64,000 nt of DNA. It comes from Tretioscincus oriximinensis. Lineage: Eukaryota; Chordata; Lepidosauria; Squamata; Gymnophthalmidae. This document shows positions 38,101 through 47,100 of the stretch, piece after piece (position 1 is the stretch's first letter; every line of letters starts with the position of its first letter). The stretch spans positions 193,111 to 257,110 of the forward strand of contig JAJVDF010000377.1 of the NCBI GenBank assembly GCA_022410635.1, given 5' to 3'. The position numbers were made by a program, and so were the translations under genes. The notes beneath the pieces are model-generated. The model was not told the DNA's origin. It made no database searches and worked only from the letters and a program-made list of their open reading frames with translations.

Positions 38101-41100
38101 CAGTCTATGGAATTTATTTCCAAAAGAGATGGTGGCAGCAGCCAGCCTAGAAACTTTAACAAAATGATTAGACAAATTCCTTGAGGCCTAAGTGACACCT
38201 CCGGGTTGGAAAGATAGGCAGGGGGTCTTCTAAAGGTGCAAGTGAAGTTTTGTCTGCTTCAATTTCAGAAGCAATCGGTGGAAACAGAACACTGGACTTG
38301 ACAAGCTACTGTCAGATCAATCAGGGCTCCTCTTATATCCCTATGGCAGAAACGTTATTCATCAAAACCTTTCAGCCTTATTCTGAAGAATGGTGATAGA
38401 GGAATCCTACTTCTTCCTCTGTGTCTTGATTTTATCATATGTTATCATATCATAGAATCATATGTTACAACTAGAAGAGACCTCTATGGTCATGGGATCC
38501 AACCCTCTGTTCTGGGCAGAATTCACTAAACTCTCCCATACAGATGCCTGCCAGTCCCCATTTGAAAGTCCCACAGAAGGGAAGACCACTTCTTCCACTG
38601 AAAACCTACTTCACTGATTGATTACTCCTATTGATCACCCTTAATATCATAGTGAACCTATTCTCGTGCACCATAGTACTTTGATTTCCAGAAATTAAAA
38701 GCTAGGGGTTAAAAGAACCAAAGATACAGCGTTTGGCTGTGTAAGTCGCTAGTTTTACAGACACAAAAAAGCATTACTGCAAATTTCTCTATTAAATAAA
38801 GAACATGACATTTTAATCACTAAAAAAATTGAAAAATTATACTACATAAGTGTTTTACAAGGAAAACTATTTAAAATTGGCTACACTATTCTGCTTGAAA
38901 AAAGGTGCAAAAAGGACAACAAGGATGATTGAGGAACTGGAAGTCCTCCCATAATAAATCAGGCTGCAATGTCTAGGTCGCTTCAACACTGAAAGACAAT
39001 GTTTGATAGATGAACTGATTGAAGTGTATAAAATCATGCATGGGATGGATGTGAGTAGAGAGAAAAAATTCTCTACCATGCAACACTAGGACAAGTAGCC
39101 ATTCCTTGAAATGAATGGGCAGAAAAGTGAGGACAGATGATAAATATCCCACCTCCCCGAGGGTCATTGGTCTATGGCATTTAATTCCAGAAGAAGTGGT
39201 AGTACTTAGCAGTCTGGATAGCTTTAAGATAGGATTAGAACAATTAATGGAAGCCAAGTGTATCAATACCTATTAAGATGGATCTCTCGATACTGCCTCC
39301 AGGATGGAGCAACAGATAGTATTCCTGAAATACCATTTGCAGGGAGTCAAGAACAGATGATGGTTTTGCCTTCTTCGGCTTGAGATGCTCAGGTGCAATT
39401 GGTGGGCCACTGTGTGAGACAGAACGCTGAACTACACTGGCCCCAGCCTGATTCAGCAGGGCTCCTCTGAAGTTCTTACTAGTGGACTTAGCCCGATCTC
39501 GATGCCTGAAAGAACCTTGGGCCTTTTGCGTCCCTTTTCCCGTCCCCCTTGCAGCCCAGCCACTCAGTCACCACCATCACTGGTCCCCTCCCACGGGCAA
39601 AACCTATCTTCCTTTGCCAAGGGCACATGCTTTTTGGTGGGTGTGCATGTGTTTTTGATGCCACAAGCAGTGCCAAAATTGCAGGGGTGCCAGGGGAGCG
39701 GCGTTTTCATCATCGCAAGTGGCTCAGAAAACACATGGGTGTCTTGGTGTGTGCTTTTGTCGCCTCAAGCGGCAGGAAAAACACAGGGATGCTGTGGGAG
39801 GGGCATCTTTTTTGTCACCACAAGCTGCAGGGGTGTTTGCTCTGGTGTTCTGGTGAAGGTTTATCCAACCACCAGGCAAGGGAGAAGGAAGTTACGACCC
39901 CCTCGCTGTCTAATTGGATTAACTACTGCCATCCCTTCATTATATATATAGATGATCTAGATAGAAACTTCTGTAGAATAAAAAATCTTCAGCATAAATG
40001 ATTTTTTACTTGCCTTTCAATGATTTTAAATGCTGAACAGCCATCCTTAATACAGTAAGTTTGTCCAGTTTTCGTGCCATTGGGTTGCACTGAGGTATCA
40101 TAGCTGATAATTCTTCAATAAGATTATTCATCTTGTCTCTTCTTCGTTTCTCTGTTTGGCTATGTGCTTCCCTACAAAAAAATTCAAAGGATATGATTAG
40201 CTTTTCTCAATGGTATCGTCAATTTCTGAATCAGAATATTTTTCAGGTATGAAATGATCAAACCTATTGAACCACATATGGACCTTGAAGTTTATGGCAA
40301 AATCGTATCAAGCAAATCCTCAACAGAAAAAACAAGGTAATTAAGAATTTTAGATTTTGTAAAATCTAAAGATTGTTCATCTTAACTTTGGTATGCTTTC
40401 CCGGAGTGCCTAACACTTGCTAAACTTATTGTTTAAATTTGTATTTCTGTATGTTGCTGTACCTGAAATATTTAATTTTTACATGCTCTTCATCTTCACT
40501 CCTAGGAGAAAGAAGCATTAAAATAAAAAAGAAAAATGATAACCATACATATAAAAACAAAATATTATGCTATTTCATACTGCGAGTATCAGAAATCCTG
40601 GAAAAATGTGGTCCAAAATGTAGCAATTCAAATGCAACCTGGGTGGATATCCATCAACTTCAATGGATTTTCTTCCTTGCATGTGAATACAAGTCATGTC
40701 ACTGAACTGCAATACCCAAATGTTTCTCCATTGGGTATTTTCACACTTACCGTGTTAGGCTGATCTCAAGTGCCCATTCCCTGAGTCTAGGACAGGAAAT
40801 ATGTCAGCCTCTTCACACTTCAGGCAGCTTGACAAAAGCAAAGGAAGCTAATGTTCAAACATAAGTCTTCAAATGTCTGGATCAGTCAACCCAGACTGCT
40901 CCTTTTCACTGTGATTGGATGAGGGCATGTTCCCTTATCCAATTGGCTGCGAGGGAGGTTCAAGGTTTATCTGGGCCAGATATCTGAAGAACAATCCATT
41001 CATATTTTGCCCTATGCTGCTCCAAACTGCTCTGAAATATCACTGCACTGGTGGTGTGCTTTTTATTGCTTCACCATATAGGAGAAGAGCAAGCTGTCTA

Positions 41101-44100
41101 AAAACACTGTAAACACCCCAAGAGCTGACCACTCTAGTCAGATTGCTTACTTCAAGCACCAAATGTGAATCCATCTTTTTTGTTTCAGTATTATATAACT
41201 GCTAAAAACATTTACTCTTCAGGCAAACAAGTAAAATGTTGCAAAGTTATCTTTTGTCATTATAACACTAAATCATAATTTAAAAAGAACATATTAAAAC
41301 AAAACATAATTTTACTAGTTCTACCTACATAGTCTTTTTGAAAAATTGTAGAATAAGAGCAGGAACGATGCAGCTTTCAAGATACTGTTGAACTATAACT
41401 TTCAATAGTCCTGGCTACAGCTTATGTTGGCTAAGAGCTGTGTACGTGCAGAAACATTTATAGGATCACATTTCTCAAATTTGACCTAGCCATTGAGAAT
41501 TCAAGTTTAGTGCATAATTTACTATCTTGGATGTCTATTAACACTCTAAGACAGGGGTTCATGTTATTTCCCACAACCCACCATAACCTGTTTTTTTATA
41601 TCAAGTGTTATACCTGCTCTGAAGATCAATATCATCAATGTCACATGCATACCTAGAGGAAAAGAATTTAAACTAGTGAGAAGGCAGCAAAAGAAAAGAA
41701 TAGGTATAACTGCAACTAAATCAGATAATCTTGAAGCAAGGATCAGATACATAAGAACTACAGAAGAGGTGAGCACTATCTTCAGCAACCCACATAAAAT
41801 GAAAAAAAAAGTCATGTCAGTGCTACTTAATTTTCCAATTAGACCAAATTCCTTGATTTCTTTGTTTATATCATGTTTTCTGACAATTCTGTTAATATGA
41901 GCTTAGGCAAAAACAATAGTCTAGCATTCTTTGGCTTGTAGTTTTATCAATATTAACCTTCCTGGCTACGTTTTTAAAGGATCAAGTTTTCATAATGAAG
42001 TATATGACCAATTTTGTAATGTTTATAGCCAATCATGACTTGCTATTGTACATTATATGCAGGGTCTGAACAGTTTTAATATTATTGCAGTTCATCAGAC
42101 ACCTCTAGGAGCTTACTTGAGGAGTTCTAGCTTTATGGGGATTGAGGATACAAGATAGAACTCTAGAAAATACTACGTCTTTAAGGTCAAATTAAACAAA
42201 TTCGTGAAAGCCTAATATGGCTACAAGCCTGAATGTCTTGATACTGCCCCAGGCTGGAACAACAAGCAGTATTCCTGAAATGCCATTTGCAGGCAGTCAA
42301 GTTTAGATGCACATTTTGCTGTCTTCTACTTGGGAGTGCCCAGGTGCAGCTGGTGAGCCCCTGGGTGGTACAGAATTGGACTGGGGCCCAGTTTAGCAAA
42401 CCTCCTGTTATCTATATGATGAGTCACAGTAATGGTGAAACTGGTCAACATCTTCCCAATATTTTAAACTATTTGTCTAACAATCCTAGCAAACTATGCT
42501 AGGGCCCAGCCTAGTGTGTGTGCGTGCAGTAAAAAATATTTGAAAAGCACCAGTTGGCAAAACTGGTCTTCACTTTTGATACCAAATACGCTGGAGCATT
42601 AATGAAGAGGAACATTTTAAAATGCAATTCTCTTTTGTANCAGGGATACTAGAGATTACATCTGCACTGGATACAAGCCTAACATACTTTTATGATGTGG
42701 TCAACATATCATTCATATACATTCTCCTGCAAGTTGTGGGGTGAGATATCTACAGTTATTTTTAACTTTACAAGCTAATTCATCCCAAATGAGTGTCCAT
42801 TAATTGAGAACTTGCAAAGCAGTACGTGTTTTCTTTTGCATCCCCATGGATCCGCTTTGAGTTCTTGTGAATAAATCACCATTGGGTTAAATCCAGAAAA
42901 AATCAGACTAAACTCACCCTTCGGGACTAAAAATGGTTTAAAAAATAGTTGTGTAACGTGGGACAGTTTTCAATACATAAAGACATGACTCATAAACCAG
43001 AAAGTAAGAACTATTTGTATTTCACAGGCGAATAGAAATAAGGCCACATTTACGCATTTAACATTCAATCCACCAAGTTCTCCTCTTCCTAACACTAATC
43101 TGTTTCAATCTCTGAATAACATCCATCTGCCTGTTTTTTCCATTGTATAGTTGGGCTTTATTGTAATCAAGAAAGGCTCTATACCTATTTGGGATCAGGG
43201 GGTTAACAATGGTTTTCCTGTCCACTTCTGGGCAGGAACACTGGTGGATCTGTAGTGGAATCTATTTCAGTAACGCGCCTTGCTTTGCTGCTACAATGGT
43301 TACTACAAGGCTCAAAAGTCAGGAATTTTTGTTCATTGCTGTTGGTGTTGACTCTGAAAGTTGCACAGCTGACACTGATGTGGGGTTAATTCAGCATAAA
43401 CTGGAAACAGCACCTGTCTTATCTGGATCAACAATTCAAGATCAGCATTTATCTTTTTGTTTTTTGTTTTTGTAAGTGTACCTATGCTTCCCTATCCCCA
43501 AGATGACAACTGAATTCTTTTGCATTGATTATTCTCAACAAGCCAATGGCTCTTCACTCGTAGTTCCTATAGCTTGTTAAAATAGCCACAACTTTTAAAT
43601 CATTTCTTGTTGTTGCTGCTGTAGCTAATGATGACTGGTGGACATAAAATCACTTTGAATGAGAAGTATTGCTTTGGTTATTTATAAATATTCTCTAAAA
43701 TAAAAAGCAGAGGATAAATAGAAGGAGTTTAACATAAAGATGCAAAATTCCTGTCCTGTTTTTTGTTTGTGGTAAATGTTGTTGACAATTGAAGGTGAAT
43801 CTAGCTAGATTGGTTGGAAAGTACTGGTAGGAAATAAGGTTCAGAGAAGCTTCCAGTATAGCCAAAAAAGCTACAAAATTTGTACCTGGCTCATAAAATC
43901 GGTGTATCAGTCAAGATCCTATTTTAACAATATCATTTCATCACAACTATCCTATTCTCACTAATTATGGTTTCTCCATTCAAAAGAAAATTACTGTACT
44001 GAATATGTACTCCAAAACAAAGATATTGGGGTTTTAAACAAAATATGGTTTTTCAAATCTTCTTTTAATATAATATATTCAATCCTCATAACTACAATTG

Positions 44101-47100
44101 ACATCAATTGATTATTTTTCATAACTGTCATACAAGTATCAACATCACTTTTCTACAGCTCATTCCACAGGACTGAAATTCTCTGAAGCCCCAATATGAA
44201 CATGATTGTCTTCGTAATGACACAGTGGTAGTTCAAAAAGAGATTTGTCGGTACATAAATTACNACTGTTTTTGGAAACACGGAACTGTCATGTGAATGC
44301 TAGAGCAAACTACAGTAAGCCCCTGTTGATCTGGAATAAGGGCAAGGGGCAGAAGGGGGCTAAGCCTTGTGAGATAAAAGAGTAATTGAAGAAAGTCTTT
44401 CCTAAAAAAGACTACACTTAAAAATTTAAAGTTTGTTACATTTCTGCAATTGCATATCTTGACTTTATGGACTTCCTGACTTTATGTCTCTGTATTGTTA
44501 GCATCTTGATAATGCAAGGGGTCCAACAGTACTTTAGAGACAAAAGAAGAAGTTGAGAACATGAGCTTTCATACACTAAGTCAGGAGTCCTCAAACTACA
44601 GGCAACGTGCAGCCCGCCGAGGACATTTATCCAGCTCCAAATATGTTGTTGTCACTGCTGTCTGTCCTGCTTAGCAGCCGACTGGTCCCAGGCAGATATG
44701 TGCAATTTGTTCATAATTTTTTAAAAACTATAGTCTGGCCCTCTAATGGTCTGAGGAACAGTGAACNGGCCCCCTGTTTAAAAAGTTTGAGGATCCCTAC
44801 ACTAAGTCTACTTCTTCATATGCAAGAGAATAAACAAATACCTTGGGACATATTATTTATTTGATATTATATATTGATGTTATGTTTTCTTCTGTTTTTG
44901 TACTTTAAAGTTTGCGTAATGAATATTTCATATAAATAATATCATCTGTATAGGATAATTTAATGAATCTTGTATAATCAGGAAATTGGACCTGATGACC
45001 ATGGTGACTCTATGATTTTGTAGTTCTATGATGATAAGCATTTCTTCAACAGCTAAAAATAATCACTCCTTTCTAGTGGCTGGAGAATACTGAAATATAT
45101 CAATGGACAATGGAGGAAGATACAAGGCTAGAGATCTCCTTTAATGAGGCATCCATTAACTCTCTCACTTACGGATTATCAGAATCACTTCCTTTGCGTT
45201 TTCTTGGAAATTCTGCCATGAATGTATTGAGTGAGCTGGCAGTGATATTCTGGGGTACAGGAGACATAAGGCTTGAGACTACAGAGGCAACACATTCTGT
45301 TCCTTCCATTGGAATATTACCTATGATATAAAGAGTATTCAATTGAGACCGATAAAAAAACAGTAAATAGCTAAACCTTAACAGAATAGCAATAAGGGCA
45401 AATCAAAGACAGCAATGGGTGATTCACACTTGGACTGATTCTGTTTCAGAATTAAGTAAGACTAAAATTAACACAAATCTAACACAGGTCTTACTTAATC
45501 CTATTCTAGGTTAACCCATGGTCTGTGCTAGCATGAGGTGGCATGTGGATAACAGCCCCCTTAGAAAACTTTCTGGAACAGCAATAAGGTAAAAAGTGAA
45601 TCAGTCCCTGGATGAGAATGACAAACAGAACAGACATAGGTCCTTTCCACATTGGATCATTGGAGGGGCCTAGCATACCTGCTAGGCTACTTTTTCTACA
45701 CTACAGCATGACCTAGTGAGGCCACAACTTTAGCAAGGCTTCTTTGCCTGCATCAGATAGAGATTTGGAGTGAGATAACAGACCAAAGCAGCACCATATC
45801 CTGCTCCAGTCATGGACTACTTACAGGCAATCCACAAGTGATTGCCAAGGTATACACCACCTCCCTATAAACAGAAAAAAGTTTCCTATGGGCAGGACTG
45901 GGTGCAGAATGGGTAAAAAGACTTCCTCCCTGGGCTAGCTGCAGTGCAGGCTGGGAGCTGTAGTCCATAGGGCAGGAACCCACACAGACTTAGCACAACA
46001 GGCTGTCTGCTGCTCAAAATACACTTCCCAGCAGGCCCTACTACCAACACAACAGCAACTTTGTCTCACTTTTTTCACATTTAGACTGCTGCTGCTGCTA
46101 CTGCCAGCTTCAGGAAGCTATTGGACATAGAAAGGCAGACAGAAATACAACTAAGAACCATAAAACAAGAAATAGAAATTTTGTCAGGAAGTAGAGAAAC
46201 AAGAAGTTGATAGTTTGCTTTTGTTTACATCTGGAACTCCATCTATACCAAATCATTTATCATAGTACAGGGTGCTTCAAAAATGTACACACACTTTGAA
46301 CTTCCATAGAAAATTTATTTCCTGTTCTACAAAGTTAAATTTCAGGAAATTAGAAAGCTTAAAGTCCAATGTAAATAAAACATAAATAACAAATGTTAAT
46401 ACTGTTCAAATCGGGAAATCCTGAAATTTAACTTTGTAGAACAGTAAACAAATTTTCTATGGAAGTTCAAAGTGTGTATACATTTTTGAAGCACCCTGTA
46501 TATACCAGTATGCTATACCTAACACCACTTCTGAGCATCAATGATCACTTCTTTTCTGCTAATATTTTGCTAATTCTAAAGGACTACAATTTATGGAAAC
46601 AGGGTGCCAAGGGGGCATGCTAGTGAAAAAGAAAGTTGCCCACCACGGATACATACGAAGGGAATGAGTCTGGCTTGCCAAGAGGAAAAGAACAAACCTG
46701 ACCCTTCCTCGAAATTTATCTAGAGGAAGCCTTCCACTCCCCTTCCCTCTCTGTCCCTTGCCCCACTCTGTCATTGACTTTCCCCTCCCTTTCTCTCCCC
46801 GCTTCTTTTCCTTGTACCCATCCCTCCCTCCCTCTCCCTTCCCAACTTCTTACTCCCTTCCCTCCATCTCTCCTCCCTCCTCCTCTGTACATCTCCTTCC
46901 CTGCCTTCCTCTCTTTCCCTTCCCCCCCCCTTTTCCTCTCTTCTCTTAATCCCTCTCTCCGTCCTCTTTCTCCTCTCCCGCTCCCTTCCCCTCTCCCTCC
47001 TCCTCTCCGTTTCTCTCCCTCCTTCCCTCTTTCGTCCCCCCTCTTCCCCTCCCTCCCCTCTCCCTATTTCCCCCCCCCCAGCCCCCCTCTCTCCCCCTTT

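Noticed and set aside
39480..39990. Possible Helitron
   Set aside because: A CTAG-like end is present but no TC start at an A/T site and no 3' hairpin could be shown.
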